The position numbers and the translations under genes are program-made. From Eremophila alpestris peregrina (lineage: Eukaryota > Chordata > Aves > Passeriformes > Alaudidae), in contig WMCF01000140.1 of the NCBI GenBank assembly GCA_009792885.1, positions 1,188,935 through 1,252,934 on the forward strand: DNA of 64,000 bases, written 5' to 3'. The first letter of the stretch is position 1, and each line of letters begins with the position of its first letter. Shown one piece after another: positions 1 to 12,800 of the stretch. The notes beneath the pieces are model-generated. The model did not search any database, had not been told where the DNA came from, and was given only the letters and a program-made list of their open reading frames with translations.

Positions 1-2656
1 CTTTGCTTTCAATCTGCCATTTCAGAGCACTCAGCACCATGGTGAAAGGCACAAGTAATTTCTACTTCTGATTCCTATTTTCCCAGCCTACATTTACAGC
101 CAAATGGCATACCTTTGGACAGGTGTTTACCAAGGAACTGTGGCACACCTTTAGCCAACACCATAAATGCCACTGTTGCAGCACTAACACACACAGCACA
201 AGTGGAAGTGATTCCCATTCTTTTTGCAATTCAGCCATATAGTAACAATGCTTGTTGCCAGTGAAATGTAAAAAATAAAAGAGGGTTTGAGGTTACCCAG
301 CATCTCTGCACATGAGAATAGGAATGAGTATAGGAAAAGAGGCCAAGCACAACAGCACAATTCCTTTGAAGCTCTTCTGCATTTTGGAGTTAATTAAAAG
401 TTGGCTGGGTGGTTTTCCTCTCCCTGTTTTCCTGAGTGTCTCATCTTCAGCCTATATGGCAGGTGCTCTGGAGCAAGTCTCAGCAGCACCCACTGGATAC
501 CCTTACTTCCTTGCATCTGCAAGTATAACTTAATCTCCTTTCAACAGTGATAGGAGATAGGAAAGACTCTGACTTGGGCAGATACCAGGACAACTAAAAT
601 TACCAGACTGTGTGTAAACAACAGGAATTGACCGTCAGTAACCTCAGCTAGAACACAATTACAGTAAATGCATACATACTTCCTGAGCGTTTATAAATGA
701 AGGAGTTTCTGTCAAGACAGCAGATTGTATTTTTTAATAAAGGGCTGAATTGAGTCTGTCCTAAGACCACAGTATGTTTTCAGAGCTGTCTCACAGGCCT
801 GCTTTGTGTCCTGTGCCCTTGTTTCTAACCATTGTGGGGCCAGGTCATCTCACCCTCCCTCTTCCTGACCAGTGCTGAGGAGGGCAGAGACACAGGCAGG
901 ATCCTGGTGCTGCTGTTCCCTGTTGCTGAGCTTTGTGTTGTGGCATGGTAGGTTTGATAAGCACTTTAAGCAGAGGTCTGACACCATACTGAGCTGGTGG
1001 AGAGCAGAAGAGTAGATACTACTGCATTAGCTCTACTCCCAACAGGTTTAGTTTTCTTCAGCAACTGAAAGAGCTGAAAAATTACAGCTTAAAAATTTGA
1101 GATGCCTCTGACTCCTAGAAACCTAGAGCCTCCTGTGCATACAATTAAGCCAGACATGCTTTCTAAGAGGGAATGCAGATGATCTGCAGAGTTGTTGTGC
1201 TCCAGGGGCAGCACAGAGGAAGCTCCTGAGACATGTGTTGGGGTGCTTGAGGTGTTACATTGGAACAGCAGCAGACTTAAGCAGTGAAAGTAAGAATTAA
1301 CCTGTATCCTTTCAAATATGCTAAATATTAGCTTTCTTGCTGCCTATGAAGTGAAAAAGTGTTTCCTGGTAATTTTACAATGCCAACACTGACTACCTTG
1401 CAATTAAAATATGAACACAAGAACAGATAGTTGGTAATACAGCATAAACACACACGATGGGAGATCATTCTGTTATCCTGCATTTCCTAGGAAACACAGA
1501 GCTGTGTTTCATCATGAAGAAAGAGTTTTATATACTGGAAAGAAAAACTAAGCCACCATAATGAAAGTCTTGATGGTGAGGTTCTGTTTTATGAGGTAGC
1601 ACTACTGTAACTAATGTATTTTTTGATCTGGTTATATAACTACCAGGTGTCTGAATACCTCAACATTTTGAGTAAACAACAGAGAAATAATTTTCTCATT
1701 ACTGCCCTTTGATTCGTTTGTACATAATTATGACTTGGTCATACGACAGAGGTTGACACATACTTCAAAGTGCATACATATACCATGTATTTGGTTACCT
1801 CTGTTAAATGGCAGGTTTAATATTACTGACATGTAAAAATAGGCTTTCTTCTTATTTCTTTCTAGATTAACTTATCAGGGGAAAATCAATATTCAAAATT
1901 GGTTACAAAATTACCTTTAACAATGCTCTTGGTGTTTTTGCTGTGTGTACCTCATGAAGTACTTCCACCACTGTCACTGGGAAATCTGTAAATACAGAAA
2001 GAGGAGTGAGCCAAATTCTGCCACGGAGACCTTAGAAGAGAATTTTGTTCTTCAAGTACTCCCTTATTCAAATATTTGAATAGAAACATTGTGTAATGTG
2101 TACTCAGGAAGCACTGTATTGATTTCAGTAGGTGTCATGCAGCACTGTAAGCAATCATGCACTAAAATAAACTTATTTTTGGAGATGACATCTTCAAACT
2201 TGCTTTCTGGTATGTCAGGAATTACTTTGCTATGAGTGCAGTTGATGGCTCAAGTGAAAATAATAGTCTATACAAAAGTCTGGTGAAGAGCAGAAATAAA
2301 CAGGATTCCAGACTCTGTCTGTCTGTGACACATACAGGAAAACACAAAGAGAAAAACTGTAAAGACAGATAAATGATGTGCAACATGTCTACAGTATAGT
2401 TATATTTTACTCAGTAATAATCCTCTCTCAGGAATGATAGCTCACTCTGTAACATGAGTTGAATAAATGTTGTTTGTAATTTACTGCACAGTAAGTTACT
2501 GCTGAGAAAATAAATAGGAAGCAAAAAGGAACACACCAAGCCAAACATGAGGTTAATTAATTCCTCGAGTTATTTGGCAGATGTTTGGCTTTGTGGTTTT
2601 ATAAAATACACTGAACTGAACCCCGGACAAAGCTGAGAAGAAAAAGTGGATCTACC

Positions 2657-2683
2657 TATTATTATTATTATTATTATTATTTA
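2657..2683. repeat. (TTA)n microsatellite
   Basis: About nine copies of the TTA unit in intron 1 of PRSS12, seen directly. Such trinucleotide tracts commonly vary in length between individuals. Confidence 0.9.
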
Positions 2684-3366
2684 CACAAAGAACACAGACA
2701 CCATGAAATGCAGGCACAAACGCTGACTGTCTTCATCCCATTGCTAAACCCCTGCAAACTGGATGATAGTGTAGCTTCTAAGCAGATCACAGAACAGAGG
2801 CAGATGGATTAACTGGGATTTCAGGCAATATGAATTCATACAGCTGGGCTGCATTTGATAATTTAGCAGAAATGGTTCTTGTTGAATTACTGCTCTGTCA
2901 TGATTCTTTTCTGTTTCTGTGTAGTTATCCCTATGACCAGCTTTTCCCCACCTTTGCCAGTGGCACTTGGCTACCTTGAACGGTAGATGCATCTGACATC
3001 TCCAGTAGAACTACTGTGGTACAAAAAAGCAAAATCTGCTGATTTTCTTGGATTTCTGTGCTCTGTAGCACACAAGAAGCACTTTTTTTCCCCCTCCCCA
3101 CTTCTTTTAGACAATGCCTTATGGTTTTTAGCTTGCTTTGTCTGAGAATTTGGTAAAAACCTCTCATGAATTAATAGAACTACATGCAGTGTTTTTATGT
3201 CTGAGAAAAGTATGAACAAATGCATTCTTTGCTAAAATAAACTGCTGTCATCTATGATATGCATAATGTAACAGAGAAAAAGCTATGCAGTTCATGTGGT
3301 TATTTTCTGATTCCCTTAAGGTCAATGGAATTTTGTGGAAGATAAAAGCATACCATATTTTATACA

Positions 3367-3390
3367 AATATATATATACACACACACACA
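3367..3390. repeat. (TA)n(CA)n microsatellite
   Basis: A short TA run passes directly into a CA run in intron 1 of PRSS12, about 350 bases before the first exon in view. Confidence 0.85.
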
Positions 3391-3738
3391 TTTTGCTCAT
3401 TTGGGTAGAAGAAATCACATTTCAATAATTATGTGTCCATAGATACTTTGTTAGATCTTTAACTAAGTTGTAGCATCAGAAGGATCAGAAATATGATGCA
3501 GTTTCAGTATGAGGAGCAAAATGCTTTCCTCATGTAAAAAAAAAAAGAGTTCTCTCAATCTGTGTATCACTGTATGAGAATGTGAGGTGTGCCAGAATGT
3601 TTCTTGGAAACAGCTCAGTATCCATGAAACAAGAACTCAGGGAAAATGAGGTTCAGAATCTTTTGTGTGGGATGCATTAACCCAGCAATAGAGTATCTTG
3701 GAGGTATTATTGTTTTATTTTTAATTTTTGGTAACCAG

Positions 3739-3877
3739 GGTCAGTGAGACTCCGGGAAGGCAAGAATGAGTTTGAAGGCACAGTGGAGGTTTACTTGAAT
3801 GGAATCTGGGGAACAATCTGTGGGAGCCATTGGGACAATAATGACGCCACAGTTGTATGTCGACAGCTTGCACTTGG
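3739..3877 (+). CDS. PRSS12: PRSS12 exon 2: SRCR1, first half
   Basis: The exon opens after ggtaaccag and ends at GG/gtaagt. It enters in phase 1 and leaves in phase 2. It reads SVRLREGKNEFEGTVEVY and continues with WGTIC and VVCRQL, giving the first two of the six group A SRCR cysteines. Exon 2 is inferred from the 13-exon human gene. Confidence 0.95.
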
Positions 3878-6800
3878 GTAAGTTCCAGTTTGAGTAAAAA
3901 TCAGTCAACTCATTTTCATGATGTTTCACCATAAAAGACAACCTACTTTGTAAATCCTGAGGGCTTTCTGTGTTTGATGATTGCTTTTTCTGTTTGAAAC
4001 TGTTTGAATGCTGAAGTTGTTCTTCCCAGAATACTTTGCTTGCTTCAGCCACATTACACTTCAAGGAGGAAATCAGTATTTCCTCAGAAAGCTGAAGATA
4101 GGATCTGGACCGTAGCAAATGCTTTGCTTTCAAAGTGAAATGTGTGAACAGGTCAGCAAGCTTCAGGCAAACAAACTGCTCTATTGGACATCAGGGAGAT
4201 GTCCCCAAGGACAGAATTACGTAGTCCAATTCTGATCTCACATATTTAAGTGTCAATTTAGAGCTCCAGTGAGGTAATTGAATCTATAACAATGTAAATG
4301 TGGCCAGGATTAGACTCTACATGGGCTCCTAATCACAGGAAAATTCCTAATTCTCAGGGGCAAGGGGTTTTTCTAGTAATCACCTGTTGTAGTTTGCCAA
4401 ATGACTCCTGGAACTCATCCTACATCTTTGGAAAACTGCAACATTTTAGAGCTGTAGCCATACTGGACAGGTTGAAAGTCCCTGCACCGACCTCACTGAC
4501 CACCACTTCCCAGTGCTGCCAGGAGTTAATCAACAGCACCCTTTAGCATAATCTGGCTGCCTTTATTGCCTTCCTAACATTTCTTTCACTCACATACCAG
4601 AGCAGTGGTTTTGCTTGCTACAAGCAATAAGGGGCTTTTATAGCAGACTTGCACTGTGACATTCCTAATGATTATTCCACTTTTTAAGACTGCTAGCCAG
4701 AACTAAATCTAAGCTGGTTTATAATGTTCAGTACTAATCTGGACACACCATGCCAACTTATAAAAAATATGAGGATTAGATGAGATAAAAGTTCAGCCAT
4801 CTGGAGGCTGTGATTTTGCTTATGACTTCAGCTGTCTACGTGCAGTGGCTCCTTCCCTCATTTTCCTCTAAGTCCTATCTGCTTTCCACTCCCTGAACAC
4901 TTCAGCTGAAGGAGGCTGCTGTTAGCAAAGGCAGTTCAGCGACACGGGTGAATGGTTTCATCTTTTCTACTGAAATGGCTCAAAGCTGAACCCAGGCCAA
5001 AAAAGCCCCAAGCAAACAGTAGCTGAAAGTTTGAGCTATCTTAAATGTTGGCAGAAATTTTGGATCTCTGTACCACCAGGTGAACTCACGAGGTATTACT
5101 GGTGCTTTCCAGGTGCTCCTTTGAGATCACCATCTTTGGGCTTTGTTTTAAATTTGTTGTGCTTCACAAGGAAGAGAAGATGTCTCTATGAGTGTTGCTG
5201 GAGATTCAGCATGAGAAGGAGAGAGAGGTGTTTATAAAATGTTCTGGGTGGATGGGAATGGCTGAATAAAGTGATGGGGGCCTGATCTAATGGAGTGTGA
5301 GGTGGCTGCACTGCCCCATCATCACAGCCACAACACATGGCAGTGATGGGCAGAGCATGGCACATCTTCATGGAGTAAAGGACAGAATAAGGGACAAAGA
5401 CCTGGTGGCATCACCCCGCCTGGAACTGTAACTGCAGTGGGCTGGTACTGTAAATTCACCTCCGGACTGTGGACTCTGTGTTGATTTTTGTCATTAGGAG
5501 CTGGGAGAGCAGGAATGTAACTGGCTCTGCAGCAACACAGTCATTGTACTAAAACATCCCACAACAAAATGGTGAGAACTGGGTCACATCTGTTACTTTT
5601 CTTTGTGCAGAAGACAATGCTAAACTGTATGGAAATGTGATGAATTTACACTACTCCAAGATTCAGATATGAGAAAATGTTCCCACTTCCCTTCCTCCCA
5701 CTCTGATGCCCTATCCTGATTATTTTTACAGAGATAAAGGTACAGCAAAACACATACCCTTTTCTGGAGCAGGCCTTATTCCTGTCCTCTGGAGTGAAGT
5801 GCGTTGTCGTGGTGATGAAGAAAAGATACTGTTGTGTGAAAAAGACACCTGGCAAGATGGGACATGTCCTCAGAACATGGCAGCTGCTGTCACATGTAGC
5901 TCTTCTCTGGGTAAAAAAAATACATATGGTTTTCTCAAGTCCTTATTTAAGTAGAAGTTTTAATAATTACTTGTTATTATAAGAGTTAAGATTTCTTGGA
6001 ACAGATTATAGAGATTGCATCATTGCATCATTAACTGCTTCTAATACCTCAAGCAGCACCTAGCTTAACAACTCTACCTCTCCATAATCAACAACAAATT
6101 GTTTCAGATGTAGGTTGTGAAAAAGACTAAAGTAGCAAGAATCTCTGCCTGTAAAATTCGGATTGCTTCCCTACTTTTTTTTTTTTTGATATCAAAATTA
6201 TTTTATTAGGAAAACAAGTATTGTTAATGCTTTTAAGATATTTGATATTATTTTAATCAACATGCTAACTAAATAGACAGGCATGCCATCAGATTTAGGA
6301 TAGTGCTGCCTGGAGGAGGGCTGGGCTGGCAGTGCTGGGGAGCTGGCAATGCCAATGCCTTCAGCTGAAACCAAAAATTGCGGCTGCAGCCAGTTCTGTG
6401 CTGCCTTTCTTCTCCTCTCTTCTTCTATGTTTTTATCCAAAGAAGGTGAGTGCATTTTTGTCCTACAGCTTTAGTAATAATGAGCAATACTTTGATAAAT
6501 GACTTTTAAAAGAATGTTTTGGTCTTAGAAAACTACTGAGTAGAGGGAAGGGAGAATATTTTTCAAGCTAGGAGACAAATTAAAGAATGAAAACAAGAGA
6601 GTTTTGCCTAGAAAACTAGAAATGTTTTCACATTTTGCAGGTTCTATTGCAACTAGCTTTTTAAAATATTTACAAACACACATCCCGCTCATATTTCACA
6701 TCAGTGACGCACTAATATGAAATTAAAGAAATGCCCTCAGTATTGTTGTTTTGGGGTTTTTTATACCAAGAATTAGATTAAATAGTAGCATTAACTGGTT

Positions 6801-9800
6801 AGAAAGGCACACAAAAATTACTCAAATTTAAATAATTTGGATGTTAGACATGGTGAAACTTTAAAATAACCTTGTTCACATTACAGCAATTATGGGGTTT
6901 TAGGTGGCTTTAAGCTGTTTCCACTATTATAGATTTATTCAGCAATGATGCTTTCAAGACAGTTTCTCATTACACCAGAAGAGAACTACTGATTTTAAAA
7001 GACTGGAAGCAAGAAGGGAGCAATACTTGCACAATTCAAGTGAGGCTCCACAGTCAAAGAGATTTCACTGCTTTGACTGGATTTTCTAATGGAATGAGAA
7101 AACCCAAGGATGAATTTCTGTGTCCATGATATAATTTTTGCCTCTTACTTCAGATTTTACCGGATGTTGTAGAAAGGTGGCTCTACTGACAGATTCAGTA
7201 TTTGGCCTTACAGCACAAAGTGTCTGTGAATGCTCTGACACTTAGGCAATTCAAGATCAGTGTAGTTACTTCTATGTGTAAGATTTTTCAACTAGTTAGA
7301 GTGGAGCATATGAGAACTCACATTACTTTCAAGTTTTCCATCTAAGCAGAAGAAAGAAAATATGGTTCTTGAGTGATGTCAGAGAAACCATTAAGCCATC
7401 TTCCTCTTTACTATCAGAATGATATTTTAGGATGTGAATGACCTGTTCTATGTCCTGTGTTTGCTCCCAGGGCCTGCCTTCACTCCCATCCGGCTGGCTG
7501 GTGGGAGCAATGCCCACGAAGGAAGAGTGGAAGTGTTCCATGGGGGCCAGTGGGGCACAGTCTGTGATGACCAGTGGGATGATGCAGATGCTGAAGTTGT
7601 CTGTCGGCAGCTTGGCCTTGGGTTTGTTTTTCTACATGTTTGTTATTCCAGCAGCAAAGCAGCAAAGTTATCAGACCCACAGCTGAAGCTAGGAGAAGTA
7701 GAATTGCCAAAAAAATGCTCCTTTAAAATCATACTGATACTTTGGAGCAGTAACTAAGTTTATTTCTAGAAGATTCAGGTACAGTGACATTACTTTCAAT
7801 TCCTTGGAACCAGTTTTCAGTGTCATAGGGCCAATTCTGTCTCTTTGGCCAGACAGATAAATGATGTCTCAGAATAAATGTTGATTTTGTAGTGAAAACT
7901 CACTACAGTTCCTGTAAAGTTTCAATCAAAACCTGTAGGTGAAGAAGTTTTTTGACTGTTCAAATACTTTCGATCCATTTTACTGCGGAGTCTGACAGCC
8001 TTCTGGCTTTGACACAAGAAGTCTGCTTTGTCAGGAAGGATATGTTTTTTGGCATGCCTGTGAGAATCTCTCTAGATTTGTTTAAATCACGAGTCTCTGA
8101 AGATTGTCAGTTTGCATATACTGAGCTAGAGATCTGGTTCAAGTTTTGACAGTTAAGCTTGTCAGTGACTCTGCCTGAACTAAGCATGGTCTGAAATACA
8201 GCTACAGCAGCAGAACAGGATTTTCTTGCTTCACTTTCCTAATAGCCAGGGGGGACTTGGATACCCCACAGCAGATAAGTATTGGCATTTGCAGAAAAAT
8301 GCTACAGAGGTGGGAGACTAAGAGGAGAACTGCTGGACCAGAGGGGAAGGAGATGAGGACAACTGGGATGGAAGGCCAGTGGGGTTGAAGAGGGAAAGAA
8401 CTGGGAGCAAGAAGCAGAGAAGATGCTAGGTTGTATCCCATGCAGGAGAAGGGGTTTATGTCTGAGACAGACTGGATAAGAACTAAGCAGGTAAATGCAG
8501 AGGGGATTGGAACAGAACTCACCTGTTCAAGCCTGCTGGGACTGTGATGAATTGAAAGAGGTGGTATTGAAGGTAGGAAGTCCCATGGCATGAATGGGTG
8601 GTCCCCAGAGTGTACTTGTTCTGTAACTGAGGCCTTGGGCTGCCTGTGCCACCCAAATTAGCTCAGAAGGATGAGAACTGTGGACTAGTTAAAAATATTG
8701 TAGATCTCCTGCTGAGCCAACACAGGAACCAACATGCTTCTCTGACATCAGATTTTTTTTGTCCCCAGCTTATTTTATGTTGTATTCCTATAATCCTGCA
8801 CATTTTCAATTGGGAATACCCAATGGAAAATCTTTCTTGTTGCAGGCTTTTCCTGCTTTTGAACTGGGCTGCTATTAATAGGTTTGGGGAGTTACTAAGC
8901 TCTGCTTTGCATTTCTGTATACTAATGACAAGTGTAATACTCTTAGCCTGCGTTCTTACTGATGACACTAAAGCTTTTTATTACTTACATTCAATCATCA
9001 CAAACTGCAGTTCTGTGATGCTTCTAATTCAATTCGTTTTTGTGAGTCAATAGATTGTACTGAGATGGTGCTAAACCTGCTAAGTCTTTCTGAAAAATGT
9101 CCAGAGATTTACAGAATTTCTCAAGTAAGCAAGATGTTACAACAAACATGCTAATTAATATGAAGTGAAATCTTACCAACAGTGGCAGTAGACCAGTTTG
9201 GAAGTACTAAAAGTAATCTAAATTTGCATACTGTTAATCCATCTGGAAACATGCCAGAAAACTGTAAAAGTAAAGCTTCTCACTAAGTAGCTTCCCACAC
9301 CCCTTCAACTTTTCTGAAGCACTCCTATAAAACTCCAGATTATGAATCTACCATTAATAGGTGGAAATAATGATAACTTCTTTTATTAATTCCTAAATAA
9401 TTTTTACTTGACACAAATCCCCCTGGTTATAATGATGGGATGTGTTGTCTCTACCTAACTCCAGAGACTCTTATTAGAATATGGTATAAACTGTAAAATC
9501 ATTCAGAACAGTTCATCATTATCTCTTTGATTTCAGCCAGCTGCCTAATGAATAAGGATTTTTTTCCTTTATATTTTCTATACATTTCTACCAGCATTTT
9601 TATCAGATACACTGGAAAAACAAGATGCTTTTTTAGTTAATTTAAACTAATGCTTTAGATAGGCAAATCATTACAGTCCAAAATTTAGACATTTCAGTCT
9701 TGCCATTTCAAACTAGAGTGAATACAAGAACAGAGAAAACATTGAGTAGAAAGAAACCAAACCATGGCAAATATCTATGAAATACATGGTATTTTAAAGA

Positions 9801-12800
9801 GAATTGGAAAAATCCTGAGAGATGATAAAGGGTTAAACACTGCATGATTTCTTTAATTCTAGAACAATTGAGTGTTTTCAATCAACATATTTTTTTGTGC
9901 TCAAAATCCTTTCTGCTGACAGAGAATACACCCCATACAAGGCTAGTCACTGGTCTGCTTCCTGTTCTTATTTCTATTGCTGATGGGTGATATGACACTT
10001 GTCAAGTCACTTAAGATCTCTTTGCTGTGATTTTCAAATGACTAAATGGGGAACAATCACATTTATCTGCCTCATCTGGGTATCTGATTAATGTGCTTTG
10101 AGGACAACAGGTGAAAGTCACTTTAGAAATAGATATAGTATTATTTTTACTATATATAGATATTAAATGAATATTAAAATTAGAATCCTCATACCCAAGC
10201 TATACATCTGTAATGTCTCCTAGGAAAGTTAAGTGAAAGGCACAGGAAAGGAAGATGTCCAGCTTGCTTGCTCCTGACTGGGTGTTCCTTGCATTTGCAC
10301 AGGGGTGTTGCCAAGGCGTGGGGCCAGGCTCACTTTGGAGAAGGCTCTGGCCCCGTGCTGCTGGATGAGGTGCGGTGCACGGGAAATGAGCTCTCCATAG
10401 AACAGTGCCCAAAGAGCTCCTGGCGAGAACACAACTGTGGCCACAAAGAAGATGCTGGCGTTTCCTGCACACCTCTCACAGGTACTGCAGTCATCAATCA
10501 GCACTCAGGGAAAACGGGACACAGGCAGAGCTCACAGCTCTGGAAAGAGACCTTTTCAAGTTTGAGAGGCTCAAAGCCCGGAGCGGATGCAGGAAAGGCA
10601 ATGTTACTGATTTCTCTTTAGAACACCAATGAGACCTCAGAACACTGACCCTTGTTTTATTCTGCTCCGTTCCCGGCACAGACGGGGCACTGCGGCTCAC
10701 GGGAGGCAGGGGCAGCCACCAGGGGCGCCTGGAGGTCTATCACACGGGCCAGTGGGGCACGGTCTGTGACGACGGCTGGACGGAGCTCAACACGCAGGTG
10801 GTTTGCTGGCAGCTGGGATTCAAGTAAGATTACCTGAGATTGGCTATCTGACTGTGACTTCACCATGATCACAAACAGTTACATGAACCCTACATACACC
10901 CCTTTTTATGAGTCTGCTTTTTAATATTAGCTGAGTGCTTCAAAGAAACTGCCAAGTTAAAATCCATTAAAGCCTGCTTCCCTCAGTCTCACAGAGGTAT
11001 TCAGGCCTTAGTTTAGGTAGAAACACCTTCAACAAATGTGATTTAGCAGCCTTTACTCGAGTTCCTTCAAATTCTCCTTTTTTGCTGAGATCCATGCATG
11101 TTCTATAAAGAAGAACTGATTTTGATTTCTATCTTGCCTATGAAAGTTTGATTCTTCTAAATCTTTGCTTGTTGTACAGTCATTATTAATGACAGACATT
11201 TTCAAGGTTTAAGTCCTTCTGCACTACCTCAGAAAATCCCACAGCCTGGCACTTAAAGAGTTATGTTTTGAAAAGCATTTTAGAAAAATCCCATTTGTAT
11301 CATGCCTTCACTCTTCCCTACTTTTCCTACTGATCTGTGGCTACAAAGATACACTCTCAGTAGATGACTGTTGTCTTACCTTCCAACTGTAACAGCTGAT
11401 ATGCAAAAAAGGATTTTGTCTCAGACTGTGACATTTAAATGTATATAGAACACTAAGTACATGCTTAAAATCCTCAGAGTCACTGAGCCAGCCATGTGCT
11501 TGGTTGAAGAGCAGCCTTAATCAAGGGTATTACATTGTTAAGTTCTAATGTAACAGTAATTCGTTAAAATAATTACTGAAGAGGCAGCATGTGCTCTCAT
11601 TGAATTTAATGCTAACTGAACCTGCTTACTGAGAATACTTGAGAAACCTTTACTTCCTCAGGAATATCACTTCCCTTTCTCATGCTTAAGCATCATGTGT
11701 CCTCCGATCACTGTGGACCAAAATATCCCTGTGTTATGCAGGTATGGGAAAAGTGCAGGTATGGAAAGGGAGAGCTACTCAGAAGGAAGCTCCGGGCCCA
11801 TCTGGCTGGATGATGTGATCTGCTCTGGGAAGGAGACAAACCTCCTGCAGTGCTCCCGGAGGGAGTGGGGGAAGCACGACTGCAGCCATCAGGAGGATGT
11901 CAGACTCATCTGCCACCCAGAAAACGACAGCCACAAGCGCTCTCTTGGTAAGGAAGCTCTTTGCTGAAGTCACAGTGTGAGTATTGCTGTGGATACAGAG
12001 CCAACCGAAGTACAGGGTACTTAAGGGTTCTCAAAATCCTACTATTTGTCAGGTGGGTGCAAGGAAAGAACAGGAAGGAAACAAACCCTACTTTTCTCCT
12101 GAAGATCACGGGAAGTAATCAAGTTTTGTTTAGAACATAAGCATCCAGAACATTACAGCTCAACCCAGATCTGCAAGGTAACAAAGCCACATTCCAGAAA
12201 TGCCATTCTTTCAGTCTCCACCAGATTTTGGACCTATCCAGCACTTCCTGATGGTGTACCTCATTTGACTGGGCACTTTTCAACCTCCAAGTAATGCTTG
12301 GCATCAAATGCTGAGATATACCTGAGCACTGAGGAATACAAATCAATAGTACACCCTCCTATGGCTTTGCATTCAGACAATCCAAAACAAGGGATATGGA
12401 GAAGATGGGAAGTTCAGAGATAGCAAGAAGGAAGGGTGAGAAGCACGAAATGACTTCTGTGTTACTACTGCCCATCATTTACATGTGTCTGGGTGAATGG
12501 GCCCCACTTGCTGACCAGGACAGAACGATACTACACACCCAGCTAAAAGAGTCAGTTCCAATGTCAAAAGCCTACAAACTTGTATGAAAATAAAGAGAAT
12601 AAAAAGACTCATCAGAAACGATAGGAAAATACCAATTACACAGTGAAACTGGAGAACCAAATATAAACAAATAAATTCCAAAGATTCCTAAACCCAACAT
12701 GTAGATAACTAAACAATAATCCTGGCCATGAGATATGCACAGTAGAAACTACAAGGGAACAATGGGTTGCACAGCAGTTCTGAAAAAGTTTCATTTTTAC

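Larger units (their letters stand above)
1..3738 (+). other. PRSS12: PRSS12 intron 1 (3' part)
   Basis: This AT-rich sequence lies upstream of the first exon in view. I find no kringle-type exon and no long open frame with family features. It holds a TTA microsatellite and a TA/CA tract, listed separately. Confidence 0.7.

Noticed and set aside
1..3738. Search for the PRSS12 kringle exon
   Set aside because: No kringle cysteine pattern or compatible exon found; the exon should be upstream of the window.
3739..3877. SRCR1 lacks the CDDxWD acidic pair (has CGSHWD)
   Set aside because: Human SRCR1 also lacks it (CSSHWD), so this is a family trait and not a novelty.
10716..10730. CTCF-like CCACCAGGGGCGCC inside the SRCR3 exon
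   Set aside because: One G short of the core consensus and located in constrained coding sequence.
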